Assembly: GCA_034189035.1 (NCBI GenBank)
Contig: JAXHVA010000007.1
Span: 17,609 to 81,608 of the forward strand
DNA: 64,000 bases
Direction: 5' to 3'
DNA from: JAUXFK01 sp034189035
GTDB taxonomy: Bacteria > Desulfobacterota > UBA8473
This document shows, one piece after another, positions 7,909 through 17,488 of the stretch (its first letter is position 1; each line of letters begins with the position of its first letter). The notes below the pieces were generated by a model. The model was not told the DNA's origin. It ran no database searches and saw only the letters and a list, made by a program, of their open reading frames with translations. A program made the position numbers and the translations under genes.

Positions 7909-8967
7909 ATGGAAAGGAAGCCCCCTGTCGTTCTCTATTTTTTTTTGGCCACCATAACCGGATTTGCTCTCATGGCCTTATTGAGTGGCGTCCTTGATAC
8001 TGTAGAACTTTTCAAGAATCCGGTGATACTATGGAAAAGTCTGATCTGGCCTATGATACGGCTTACTGGGTTTATATCTATCGGTCTTTTTGTCGGTCAG
8101 ATTGTAGAAAATTTTGGATGGACTGACAGGTTGGCTGTAATGGCCCGCCCATTTATGCGTTGGGGGCATCTTTCTCCTCAAATGGGGGCGGTCTTCACTA
8201 CGGCTTTCTTTTCCGGTGTTACCTCACTTGCTATGCTTATGTCTTTTCACAAAGAAGGTAGTATAAGCCGAAATGAGATGATCCTTGCCGTGTTATTGAA
8301 TACCTTTCCTTCCTTCTTTCTCCATTTGCCTACAACCTTCTTTATACTACTGCCACTTTTAGGAAAAGCGGGACTCATTTATATTCTCCTCACATTTGCA
8401 GCGGCTCTTTTTCGACTGGGATCTGTACTGACCTACACTCATTTCATGCTTTCTCAATCACCTGTAGATTACAATAAAAAGGCATCACAGGATAAGAGCT
8501 TAAAGCAGTTATTACAAGAAACGAGTAAAAAGTTCAGGTCGCGATTGATTAACATACTTTTGATCATCTTACCGGTCTATCTGGTCATCATACTGATCTC
8601 CGATATGGGATTTTTCCTTTGGCTGAGAAGATCAATGGCACAGAGCATTAACACGACATTTATTCCCATAGAGGCAGTCACTGTTGTTATCTTCAGTCTG
8701 GTAGCTGAATCAAAATCTGGATATGCTGCTGCAGGTGCGATGTTGGATAGAGGCACAATGGATATCTTTCAGACAGTATTAGCGCTCCTTTTGGGAAATA
8801 TTATTGCTGCACCGGTGAGGGCTTTGCGGCATCAGATGCCCTATTATATGGGGATTTTCAGTCCTGGTATCGGCATTTATTTGATCGTAGCGAGTCAGGG
8901 CTTTCGAATTATGAGCCTTATGGCAGTTGGTTTGATCTTTATTTTGGGTGTAAATATGCTCTCATAG
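7909..8967 (+). CDS. Gate-domain (nucleoside-recognition family) membrane protein
   Basis: A 352-residue integral membrane protein with about eight to nine predicted segments. Its two similar halves each carry a Gate-like pattern: GAVFTTAFFSGVTSLAMLMS with small residues in the first, and VAESKSGYAAAGAMLDRG in the second. Proteins of this group are loosely named nucleoside recognition proteins; many are transporters of unproven substrate. It starts one base after the cbiL stop, so it is almost certainly co-translated with cbiL. That placement suggests movement of cobalt, a corrinoid precursor or a ligand precursor, but the sequence gives no substrate. The family call is fairly firm and the role is inference. 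Confidence 0.7.
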   Translation: MERKPPVVLYFFLATITGFALMALLSGVLDTVELFKNPVILWKSLIWPMIRLTGFISIGLFVGQIVENFGWTDRLAVMARPFMRWGHLSPQMGAVFTTAFFSGVTSLAMLMSFHKEGSISRNEMILAVLLNTFPSFFLHLPTTFFILLPLLGKAGLIYILLTFAAALFRLGSVLTYTHFMLSQSPVDYNKKASQDKSLKQLLQETSKKFRSRLINILLIILPVYLVIILISDMGFFLWLRRSMAQSINTTFIPIEAVTVVIFSLVAESKSGYAAAGAMLDRGTMDIFQTVLALLLGNIIAAPVRALRHQMPYYMGIFSPGIGIYLIVASQGFRIMSLMAVGLIFILGVNMLS

Positions 8968-9334
8968 ACTTCTCTTAGATAGACCTCTTGACCTCGAGTT
9001 TAATGGACATCGATGAGAAGGTATCACCATATAGAATGAGCTAAGCAACTTATCGTTTATAGAGGCTTCGAAAAGGGTTATTGCGCACGTTGAAAAGATG
9101 ATGAGATATTTTAAAAGAAGACATGTGATAAAAGATGAAGCCTGGAGACATTAAAACATAAACTCGTAGGCCGTGATTCTCGGCTTTGTAAATGATGTGA
9201 AACAGAGCGGGAAAGCCGCCAAGCTAAAGTCCCGCTCTGTCTATCAGTCTTAACCTAGAGCCTGAAATGGAGACTCGGTTAATCTAACAAACAAAGATTA
9301 CCATGAGACCTCCGAAAAGTAAAGGAGGTTTAGA
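8968..9334 (+). promoter_or_regulatory. Leader region with a strong hairpin ahead of the second TonB receptor
   Basis: No gene is visible in these 367 bp. A perfect 11-bp stem, ACAGAGCGGGA at 9202-9212 pairing with TCCCGCTCTGT at 9230-9240, encloses a 17-nt loop. It is followed by a weaker hairpin near 9251-9279 (AACC...GAG with CTC...GGTT). Neither is followed by a T run. No B12 box or other cobalamin-riboswitch core was found, although the downstream receptor sits in a corrinoid cluster. AAAGGAGG at 9320-9327 is the ribosome binding site for that gene. Confidence 0.4.
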
Positions 9335-11308
9335 ATGAAAAAGTTAATAATTTTAGTTATGCTCATAGCGTTATTGGCCTTTCCGCGTACGAGTCTGGCC
9401 AAAAATGAACAAATAGATAAAAAGTCGTTAGTAATGTTGAAAGAGATAGTAGTAACTGCCGGGAGAGTAGAAGAAGAGAAAGAGGATATGACTATCAATA
9501 TTACCGTTGTGACTGAAGAAGAGATCCAGCAATCCTCTGCACGTGATTTGGGTGATCTGCTAGCTGAACAAGGATTTATGATTCGAGAATATCCAAACTC
9601 ACTGGTTTCAGTGAAAATTCGCGGTTTCAGGACAGAAACACATGGCAACGATTTGGCCAGTCATATACTCATCCTGATTAACGGGCGACGAACCGGAACG
9701 GGCAATCTGGCAAAAATTATGCTGGATAACGTCGAGCGAGTTGAAATTATCCGCGGTCCCGGCTCGGTACAGTATGGTCCTTCGGCTATGGGCGGCGTTA
9801 TTAATGTCATTACCAAAGAAGGCGCCGGTGAGCCTTCTTTATATGCACAAGGAACCTTGGGGAGCTGGAACTATAAGAAAGTTGCAGCTGGTGCCTCAGG
9901 ACAATTTAAGATTTTTGATTTTTCCTTCAACACATCGTCAGAATCCCAGGAGGACTATAACACTGCCTGGGAAGACAAATATTACAACACAGGGTTCGAC
10001 TCAAAGGATAGTATAAGTGTTAATGCAGGCTGGACGTTTGTACCCGATAACCGAATCGGAGTAACCTATACCGGTTATGAGGGCGAGGGGATTGGAAATC
10101 CAGACTATTTGAGCCAGAACGATTTAGACGATTATGGCGACCATGCAATCAATACTGTTGACCTTGTTTATGACGGTCAAACAACTGATGGCTTTATGAT
10201 ATGGAACCTGCGCTATTTTAATGGAAAAGACGAGTACGAGACATTTGATCCTGAAAATTATGGCAGCAAGCATAAATACTTTAGGGATACGGATCAGCAG
10301 GGGATTCAAGCTCAACTAACATTCAACAGGGAACATGCTCATATCACCACAGGCTTTGATTGGACAAATTATGAAGTTACGAATTCCTATACATTCGACG
10401 GCGAAAACACGTATGATAATCCTGCGGCGTTTCTCATGGCCAAAACCAGACTCTTTGACGATAAGTTGGTTCTTTCCGCAGGAGGACGTCATGATTGGTA
10501 TGATGTTGAAAGTGATGACGGCCAAAGCACGAATGAAACCAATTGGTCGAGTAGTGTGGGCGCTGCCTATAAATTTATTCCCGGGTTGAGTATCCGTGTT
10601 AATTATGCCGAAGCCTTCCTTATGCCCACCGCCGACCAACTCTATATGTATGATGACTATAGCGCCTGGGGTTGGGGTATCTGGTCAGGGAACCCCGACC
10701 TGGATCCGGAAAAAAGCAAAACCTATGAAATAGGCCTCGATTTTTCAAAAAAATCCGTTTCCGGCAATCTAACGTATTTTTACACTGACTTTGAAGATAA
10801 AATTTCTTATGCGTACGACCCTGTTGATGATGTTACTCGTTATGAGAACGTCGATGGCGCCAAAATCTCCGGCATTGAGGGTGCGCTGCAATTTGATATC
10901 GGCGCTTTTTTTAACTGGAACTGTGAACTTTCACCTTATGCTTCTTTTACCTGCCTTACCGAATACGAAGATGAAGAAGAGGATGAAGACCTTCTGTACA
11001 CGCCTCAATGGACGGCATCTTATGGTCTTTGTTTTGCCAATCCCAACATTGGATTTGTATCAAGGCTGAATTTTGCCTATATCGACGAACAGGATATCAC
11101 CGACTATGAAGGCACTGGAGAAACCACGCTTAAAAGCTATACTGTTGCTGATCTGACAGTTACTAAAACACTCTTTTTTTCTGAAAAATACGGCGATGTC
11201 TCCATAAAAGCTGAAATAAAAAATTTTTTTGACGAGACCTATGCCGCTGTGCAAGGATATCCTATGCCAGGCAGATCGTTTTATCTCGGTCTGAAATACG
11301 TTTATTGA
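9335..11308 (+). CDS. TonB-dependent outer-membrane receptor (BtuB-like)
   Basis: A complete 657-residue receptor. Residues 1-22 are a signal peptide. A TonB-box-like stretch (LKEIVVTAG) is followed by a plug domain up to about residue 160, with VKIRGFRTE, LINGRRTGTG, VERVEIIRGPGSVQYGPSAMGGVINVITK and a 22-strand barrel behind it. The family motif EAFLMPTADQLY then NPDLDPEKSKTYEIGL is in the barrel, and the protein ends LGLKYVY. A strong ribosome binding site precedes the ATG. It lies 87 bp upstream of a BtuF-CbiZ fusion, so a corrinoid substrate is likely, with haem as the alternative because the genes downstream resemble a haem-uptake module. It needs TonB-ExbB-ExbD from elsewhere, since the only such locus here is decayed. 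Confidence 0.92.
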   Translation: MKKLIILVMLIALLAFPRTSLAKNEQIDKKSLVMLKEIVVTAGRVEEEKEDMTINITVVTEEEIQQSSARDLGDLLAEQGFMIREYPNSLVSVKIRGFRTETHGNDLASHILILINGRRTGTGNLAKIMLDNVERVEIIRGPGSVQYGPSAMGGVINVITKEGAGEPSLYAQGTLGSWNYKKVAAGASGQFKIFDFSFNTSSESQEDYNTAWEDKYYNTGFDSKDSISVNAGWTFVPDNRIGVTYTGYEGEGIGNPDYLSQNDLDDYGDHAINTVDLVYDGQTTDGFMIWNLRYFNGKDEYETFDPENYGSKHKYFRDTDQQGIQAQLTFNREHAHITTGFDWTNYEVTNSYTFDGENTYDNPAAFLMAKTRLFDDKLVLSAGGRHDWYDVESDDGQSTNETNWSSSVGAAYKFIPGLSIRVNYAEAFLMPTADQLYMYDDYSAWGWGIWSGNPDLDPEKSKTYEIGLDFSKKSVSGNLTYFYTDFEDKISYAYDPVDDVTRYENVDGAKISGIEGALQFDIGAFFNWNCELSPYASFTCLTEYEDEEEDEDLLYTPQWTASYGLCFANPNIGFVSRLNFAYIDEQDITDYEGTGETTLKSYTVADLTVTKTLFFSEKYGDVSIKAEIKNFFDETYAAVQGYPMPGRSFYLGLKYVY

Positions 11309-11395
11309 TAAATTAGGTGAGGCTTTTTTTACTAATCTTTTTTCCGGCGGCTGCAGGTTGATCCTCGGGAAAGATTCTAAATAGATGTTTCAAAG

Positions 11396-13414
11396 ATGAG
11401 TTCAGATTGTTTTGTTTTCAGATTACGCCTTTTTCTGGCCGGATTGATTTTATTGGTGCCGATACCGTCTTTTGGCACAACTTTTCCCATCACGGTGACC
11501 GATGCGTTTCAAAATAGGATGCATGTGGCAAAAAAACCGCAACGGGTGGTTTCCCTGGTGCCCTATATCTCCGAGATGATTGTATCATTCGGACAGGGCC
11601 ATGTCCTTGCGGGATTAACGCGTCAGGATTTGATCTTAAACTGCGGCATTCAAAAAAAAAATGTAGGGAGTTATTTTTACCCTGATGTTGAAGCGATTGC
11701 TGATTGTCATCCTGACCTGATTATTGTTTCGCCTTCTCATAAGAGAGTTCTGAACTATTTTAAACATGGCGGCTGCAAGCTGATGGTTATGGAGGTTGTG
11801 CAAATAGAAGAAGCGTTTTCCGAGATGGAAATGCTCGGCCGGCTTTTTGATTGTGAGGTCCAAGCGGCGGCCACTATTCAACGCAACCGGGATCAACTCG
11901 CCCTGGTAAAGGCCAAATTGGCGGCCATACCGCTTCATAAAAGAAAACGGGTGGCCCGGGTGATGGCTGGAGATGAATTAGCGTGCCCCGGTAATGATTC
12001 CTTTCAAAATGAGATGATTGCAGCAGCTGGAGGAATCCCGCCAAAGTGGGGAAGGAATGGATTCGCCGTCTCCATTAATTTGAAAGAATGGCAGCAGTTC
12101 AATCCTCAGGTGGTCTACGGATGTCACCGGAACAAAAAAGCCGTAGAATCTATACTCAACCGGGAAGGGTGGAAAGATGTGGACGCGGTGCGAACTGGTT
12201 TTGTCACAATGTTCCCCTGTGATCTGACCTGCCAGCTCTCCACGCGGGTGGGTGATTTTGTCGAGTGGCTGGCAGCGTTTTTGTACCTGGACTTTTTTGC
12301 CGACCCTGAGAAAGCCGTTTTGAAAAATGGGATTCTTGACAGCAGGCCGCTGCCTCTGGATCTGGCTTATGTTGATTATGCCAAGATTGTCAAACATAGG
12401 GTGTCGGATGCAAAATACAAATCGTTGGTAGTTCGGTTCAAGAGACCTCAGGATCTGATCTCAACTTTTGAGGGGAATTTGTCCTCTGTTTCAGCTGTGG
12501 GCAACACCTTTGTTCCCATGCCGGCCAGTCTGGGACATATGGCCTATGGTGTTAAGCAGGTACGGGGTGCTATCAGTAACAATCTGGGCTTTTCCAGCGA
12601 TGAATTTGCCACCTTGATGACCGGAGCCGACATGAGCAATCTGGCCGTAAAAACAGAGACCTTTGAAGATATAAAAGTAGCGGCTCTTGTTACGGCAGGC
12701 GTTAAAGGCAATGCCATGCGCATGTCCAAAGATTCCGGAGTGTATTATAAAACGGGTACCATTAATATTATTTTGCTGACCAACCGTAAACTGGCTCCCA
12801 ATGCCATGGAGCGAGCTATTGTTACGACTACAGAGGCCAAATCCGCCGCCTTGTCGGACATGGATATCCGCAGTTCCTATAATCCCTTGGATTTTCGTGC
12901 CACTGGTACAGGTACCGATAACGTTCTGGTAGTTCAGGGCGAAGGACCGGTTGAACGCTATGCTGGCGGACACACCAAAATAGGTGAACTGATCGCCAAA
13001 GCGGTACATGCCGGGGTAACAGAAGCTATATTCAAGCAGAACGGTCTCAAGACGGATCGTAACCTGTTTCAGCGATTGTCTGATAGAAAGTTGAGCCTCG
13101 AGGAAATTATTCAATTGTATTATGTTGAAGCCGATCAAAAGATGCTGGTAACCAGGCTCGAAGAGCTGATGATGTTACCCTATTATGCATCTTTCATTGA
13201 ATCCGCGTTTGCTATTAGCGATGACTACAAAAAAGGTCTTATCAAGGAGTTGGACTTTTTTGATGAAATGTGTTGTTCGGTTGCCGCCAGGCTGTCGAGT
13301 CGTTCGGATTTTACCCCCAAAGACATTCCTTCTACTGGCGTATTGCCGGTTGTGATGGACAGGGCCTTCGGCGCGCTGGTTGCCGGCATCTCTGGAAAAG
13401 ATTTAACCAGGTGA
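11396..13414 (+). CDS. Secreted BtuF-CbiZ fusion: corrinoid-binding protein joined to adenosylcobinamide amidohydrolase (copy 1)
   Basis: A 672-residue two-domain protein. After a signal peptide (about residues 1-28) comes a BtuF-type binding domain to roughly residue 310, with VVSLVPYISEMIVSFG, HPDLIIVSPSH, PGNDSFQNEMIAAAGG and the FPCDLTC segment. The rest matches CbiZ, the enzyme that cleaves the aminopropanol amide of adenosylcobinamide and some cobamides: LMTGADMSNL, ALVTAGVKGNAMRMS, GTINIILLTN, TTTEAKSAALSDM, and ATGTGTDNVLVVQG from residue 502. CbiZ is normally cytoplasmic; the signal peptide and fused BtuF place it in the periplasm. It lies between the receptor and a CobN-family gene. 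A paralogue of the same layout is at 19429-21456. Confidence 0.87.
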   Translation: MSSDCFVFRLRLFLAGLILLVPIPSFGTTFPITVTDAFQNRMHVAKKPQRVVSLVPYISEMIVSFGQGHVLAGLTRQDLILNCGIQKKNVGSYFYPDVEAIADCHPDLIIVSPSHKRVLNYFKHGGCKLMVMEVVQIEEAFSEMEMLGRLFDCEVQAAATIQRNRDQLALVKAKLAAIPLHKRKRVARVMAGDELACPGNDSFQNEMIAAAGGIPPKWGRNGFAVSINLKEWQQFNPQVVYGCHRNKKAVESILNREGWKDVDAVRTGFVTMFPCDLTCQLSTRVGDFVEWLAAFLYLDFFADPEKAVLKNGILDSRPLPLDLAYVDYAKIVKHRVSDAKYKSLVVRFKRPQDLISTFEGNLSSVSAVGNTFVPMPASLGHMAYGVKQVRGAISNNLGFSSDEFATLMTGADMSNLAVKTETFEDIKVAALVTAGVKGNAMRMSKDSGVYYKTGTINIILLTNRKLAPNAMERAIVTTTEAKSAALSDMDIRSSYNPLDFRATGTGTDNVLVVQGEGPVERYAGGHTKIGELIAKAVHAGVTEAIFKQNGLKTDRNLFQRLSDRKLSLEEIIQLYYVEADQKMLVTRLEELMMLPYYASFIESAFAISDDYKKGLIKELDFFDEMCCSVAARLSSRSDFTPKDIPSTGVLPVVMDRAFGALVAGISGKDLTR

Positions 13415-13433
13415 TTAACAGGGAGAATGATCT

Positions 13434-16400
13434 ATGTGCTGTAAGAGTAAACATGTAAATCAGATATCAGAAGTCAGAAGCCGGGAGCCGGAAAACAGGG
13501 TAATGTGGATGCGTATAACTTTGTTTTTTCTTTCTATCTTGGCATCTTTCCATTTAATATCTTCTCCGGCATTTGCTCAGAAAAAAGGTAATATCACTCT
13601 CCTTATACATCCTCATGCTACTTATAAAGTGAGCCAGGCCATTTCTGATTTGAACAAACTTCCTGAAGTGGCTGATAAATATAACATATATTTTTACACT
13701 ACCGACGATTTGAAAAACGGAAAGATTGAACAAAAAAATGTTGCTCAATCCAGGTTTATTATTGTTGATGATATGGGTCGGGAATTGCAAGACTATGCCC
13801 TGAAAAATGTTGATTATAAAAAGATAAAACTCTATGGTCTTTGCAGTGTGCCAAAAGAGCCGGAAAAGATTATTTCCGACCCCAAAGTAAAACAATATTA
13901 TAGCTCTCCGACGAGCAAAAACATCAAGAATCTTCTTCTTTTTCTGCTTAGCCGTGACTGCGGGCTTGATGTCGATTATGCAGAACCGCAGATTATTCCT
14001 GAAATGGGCATCTTTCATCCTCGGAGTAGTAAAATCTTTGCGGATTTTGAAGATTATCTTTCATGGTACAAAGAGAAAGGATTTTTTAGAAAAGATGGTT
14101 TCTGGGTAGGAATTCCCGATCATGGAGTCTTTGCCTTTCCCGGGGAGACAGGAGAAATTATAACTTCCCTTGTTCACAGTTTGGAAAAAAACAGTATCAA
14201 TGTCCTTCCTGTTTATTCTTTTCCGTCTTGCCTTGCGGTTGAAAAATTTTTTTTTGATGAAAAGAAAAGATCAAGAGTTGATCTGGTTGCGACTTTTTCT
14301 TTCAAATTTTCTGACAGTAATGATGAAAAAGTAAAACAAAGCTTTAAAAAGTTGGGAGTTCCGCTTTTGAATGCTGTTAAAATGCCTTACAGGACTATCT
14401 CTGAGTGGAGAGAATCTGACCAGGGTCTTGGGTTGATGGCGATTTCCTATGCTATCTGCACTCCTGAATTAAATGGATTGATCGAGCCTTCTGTTTTAGG
14501 TGGAAAGGCGGTCTTAAAAGAAGAACAGACCGGTAAAAAGGTTTATGTGTATAAGCCCATCAAGGAAAATATTGAATTTTTCATCAAGCGGATAAAGGGA
14601 TGGAGAAACCTCCAGACAAAGCCGAACAAAGATAAAAAGGTTGTCATTATGTATTGGAACCACTCCCCTGGCAAGCAGAATGTAGGAGCAACTTACCTTA
14701 ATGTCTTCCGCAGTCTGGAAGAGATTTTAAAGAGGATGCACAGGGAAGGTTATACCATTGAAGGAAAACTTCCTTCAGAAGAAGAGATCAAGGACCTTGT
14801 TCTGCTGAGCGGCCGTAATGTCGGCTTTTGGGTTCAAGGTGAACTTGATGAGTTGATTAAGACAAAAAGGGTAGTTCGCCTGCCCGTTGCCAACTATCTG
14901 AAATTGTATAAGAAGATAGATGAAAGCTATATGGAGAAATTAGAAGCCGAATGGGGCAAGGTGGAAGAATCAAAGATTATGATCAAGGATAAGGAGGTCA
15001 TCATTCCTTATGTAAACCTGGGCAATGTCATCCTTGTTCCTCAGCCGACGAGGGGCTGGTGTGACGACCCGATGAAACTATATCACTCCACTAAACTCTG
15101 GCCTCATCATCAATATACCGCCTTTTATCTTTGGCTGAAGCATGAATTCAAGGCAGACGCCATAGTCTCTCTAGGAACACACGGCACTCATGAATGGCTT
15201 CCTGGCAAACAGGCCGGCTTGAGCCGATCCTGCCCACCTGAGGTTCTTATTCAAGATATTCCCAATCTTTACCCCTATATTATAGATGATATCGGCGAAG
15301 GAGTACAAGCCAAACGCCGGGGAAGGGGTGTAATGATTGACTATCTCATTCCGGCGATGAAAAAAGCGGGAGTTTATGACAAGTATATTGAATTGGCAGG
15401 TATTATTAATGAATATAACGATGCTCTCACCCGAAGTAGCGAACTGGCTGAACAGAAGTTCAAAAGAATTGAGACGGTGGTGAAAAAACTTGGGCTGGAC
15501 AAAGACCTTCTTTTAAAAGAAGTAAATGAAAAGGCTGTAGAGGAGATTCAGCATTACCTGTTGGATTTGGGGGAAGCTAATGTGCCTTATGGTATGCATA
15601 CTTTTGGTGTTTCCCCGGAAGGGGAGGCACTGGAAGAGTTTGGCCGGTTGATTAAGGATAGAAATGAAACGCTTGATCTGAATGAAATTAAGAAAAAACT
15701 GAGTATGTGTTATTTGGAGATAGACAATCTTATTGCCGGACTGGATGGCAAGTATATTCCTTCAGGTGAAGGAAATGACCCTTTGAGAAATCCTGAAGCT
15801 ATTCCAACAGGGAAAAATTTTTATGGTTTTGATGCAGCAAAAGTCCCTTCCAAAGATGCGTATGCCCTGGGGAAAAAACAGGCTGAAGAAATGGTTGACA
15901 AGTTTTTGAAGGAAAAGGGAAAATATCCGGACAAAATTGGACTTGTTCTCTGGAGCATAGAACTTCAGCGTAATGAAGGAACTCAGGTAGGGACGGCCCT
16001 TCATCTTATAGGAATGAAGCCTGTTTGGGATAAAAACAATAAGGTAATCGGGGTTGAGCCTATCTTAGGAAAGCTGCTTGGTCGACCAAGGATAGATGTT
16101 CATCTTCAGTCTTCAGGACTTTTTAGAGACAATTTTCCCAATCTTATTCTGCTTTTGGATGAAGCAGTGCGTCAGGCGAGCCAGTTAAAGGATGTGGAAA
16201 ATTTTATCGCCAAACACAGCAGGAAGATAAAGGGTTATCTTGTAGAAAAAGGATATAGTGAAGAAGATGCGGAGAACTTAAGCAAGATAAGGATTTTTTC
16301 GGCCAGGCCGGGCAGTTATGGGACGAAAGTAGAAGATCTTATTCCGGCCAGCGGCCTTTGGGAAAGCGACGAAGATGTCGCCGATGTCTTTATAAATTTT

Positions 16401-17435
16401 GTTTCCTTTGGATATGGAAAAGGTGTTTGGGGCAAATCGCTTAAATCCGTTTATAAAAAGAATCTTGAGGATGTAAAAGTTGCAATGCATTCAAGATCAA
16501 GCAACCTTTTTGGAGTTCTTGATGTTGATGGCGTCTATGGATCTTTGGGCGCTTTTTCCCTGGCCGTAAAGAAGGTGGGCGGAGAATATCCCGATGTTGT
16601 TCTTTCCATTCAGGGCGATCCTGATGCCGCTCATATTGAGGATATTGAAAGGACTATCGGAGAGGAGCTGCGCGCCCGCTATTTGAATCCTAAATGGATT
16701 GAGGGGATGAAAAAAGAGAAGTATGCCGGGGCATGGCAGATGAATAAATTTGTGGAATACATGTGGGGACATCAGGTAACCATTCCCTTTGCTATTGATG
16801 AAACCAAATGGGAACAGGTCTATGAAGTTTATGTGGAAGATAAATATGGAATGGAACTAAAGAAATTTTTCAATAAAGAAAACCCCTGGGCTTACCAGTC
16901 GATAACAGCCCGGATGTTGGAAGCTGTGCGAAAAGAATATTGGCAGCCTGATGAAAAGATCACACGTAAGCTGTCAGTCGAGTACGCCTTGAATGTGGTT
17001 GAAAGGGGTGTGGCATGCTGTGATCATACCTGTAATAACCCGGCATTAAACCAGATGGTAGTCAATATCATTTCACTTCCAGGTGTAATGTCACCTGAAA
17101 TGGTAAAAAAATTCAAATTAGCCATTGAACAGTCTGTGGGTAAAGCCCTGATACAGCAGATTTCAGACAGAAAAAATTTGCAAAACAGGCTTAAAGAGGG
17201 ATTTAAAGAAAGATCATCGGAAAATTCTGATGAACTCTCTAAAACATCTTCGAGACAAAAAGCATATCCAACGCCCGGAGATAAAATAGACTTCATTGAG
17301 GGGTATAAGATGGAGGAAGTGAAGTCACAAGATGAAACAACAGATCTTTCCTCTTACGGTGTTCAGTGGTTTGCATCCATTTTTATCATCCTTATCATCG
17401 GATTGTTTGTTTTTGGGGCAAGGCGAAGGAAGTAG
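13434..17435 (+). CDS. Secreted, membrane-anchored CobN-family chelatase-like protein (copy 1; HmuS-like)
   Basis: A 1333-residue CobN / Mg-chelatase H homologue. Family blocks include NHSPGKQNVGATYLNVF, the central PQPTRGWCDDPMKLYHS, LGTHGTHEWLPGK (His583, His586, Glu587) and DDIGEGVQAKRRGRGVMIDY, and near the end a Cys cluster, ACCDHTC, at 1194-1200. Unlike cytoplasmic CobN it has a signal peptide (about residues 24-49, ending PAFAQ) and one C-terminal membrane segment (about 1309-1329) followed by ARRRK. The catalytic body should therefore face the periplasm. The ATG at 13434 has GGGAG 9-13 bases upstream; a later start at 13503 would give a shorter leader. No CobS or CobT ATPase partner is nearby. 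The genes downstream encode a TolQ-like channel instead. Metal insertion, metal removal or ring opening are all possible; the family does not settle it. Confidence 0.85.
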   Translation: MCCKSKHVNQISEVRSREPENRVMWMRITLFFLSILASFHLISSPAFAQKKGNITLLIHPHATYKVSQAISDLNKLPEVADKYNIYFYTTDDLKNGKIEQKNVAQSRFIIVDDMGRELQDYALKNVDYKKIKLYGLCSVPKEPEKIISDPKVKQYYSSPTSKNIKNLLLFLLSRDCGLDVDYAEPQIIPEMGIFHPRSSKIFADFEDYLSWYKEKGFFRKDGFWVGIPDHGVFAFPGETGEIITSLVHSLEKNSINVLPVYSFPSCLAVEKFFFDEKKRSRVDLVATFSFKFSDSNDEKVKQSFKKLGVPLLNAVKMPYRTISEWRESDQGLGLMAISYAICTPELNGLIEPSVLGGKAVLKEEQTGKKVYVYKPIKENIEFFIKRIKGWRNLQTKPNKDKKVVIMYWNHSPGKQNVGATYLNVFRSLEEILKRMHREGYTIEGKLPSEEEIKDLVLLSGRNVGFWVQGELDELIKTKRVVRLPVANYLKLYKKIDESYMEKLEAEWGKVEESKIMIKDKEVIIPYVNLGNVILVPQPTRGWCDDPMKLYHSTKLWPHHQYTAFYLWLKHEFKADAIVSLGTHGTHEWLPGKQAGLSRSCPPEVLIQDIPNLYPYIIDDIGEGVQAKRRGRGVMIDYLIPAMKKAGVYDKYIELAGIINEYNDALTRSSELAEQKFKRIETVVKKLGLDKDLLLKEVNEKAVEEIQHYLLDLGEANVPYGMHTFGVSPEGEALEEFGRLIKDRNETLDLNEIKKKLSMCYLEIDNLIAGLDGKYIPSGEGNDPLRNPEAIPTGKNFYGFDAAKVPSKDAYALGKKQAEEMVDKFLKEKGKYPDKIGLVLWSIELQRNEGTQVGTALHLIGMKPVWDKNNKVIGVEPILGKLLGRPRIDVHLQSSGLFRDNFPNLILLLDEAVRQASQLKDVENFIAKHSRKIKGYLVEKGYSEEDAENLSKIRIFSARPGSYGTKVEDLIPASGLWESDEDVADVFINFVSFGYGKGVWGKSLKSVYKKNLEDVKVAMHSRSSNLFGVLDVDGVYGSLGAFSLAVKKVGGEYPDVVLSIQGDPDAAHIEDIERTIGEELRARYLNPKWIEGMKKEKYAGAWQMNKFVEYMWGHQVTIPFAIDETKWEQVYEVYVEDKYGMELKKFFNKENPWAYQSITARMLEAVRKEYWQPDEKITRKLSVEYALNVVERGVACCDHTCNNPALNQMVVNIISLPGVMSPEMVKKFKLAIEQSVGKALIQQISDRKNLQNRLKEGFKERSSENSDELSKTSSRQKAYPTPGDKIDFIEGYKMEEVKSQDETTDLSSYGVQWFASIFIILIIGLFVFGARRRK

Positions 17436-17488
17436 AGGAGAATATATGCATAAAGAACGGGGGCGAAGCATTTTTATAGGAGATATAT

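Noticed and set aside
10124..12729. Several long minus-strand open frames opposite the receptor and BtuF-CbiZ genes
   Set aside because: They are antisense to well-supported genes, lack family motifs and have no convincing ribosome binding sites.
13434..17435. CobN-like proteins as ordinary aerobic cobaltochelatase subunits
   Set aside because: Signal peptide and C-terminal anchor are present, no CobS/CobT is nearby, and the pathway in the window is the cobalt-early one that uses CbiK.
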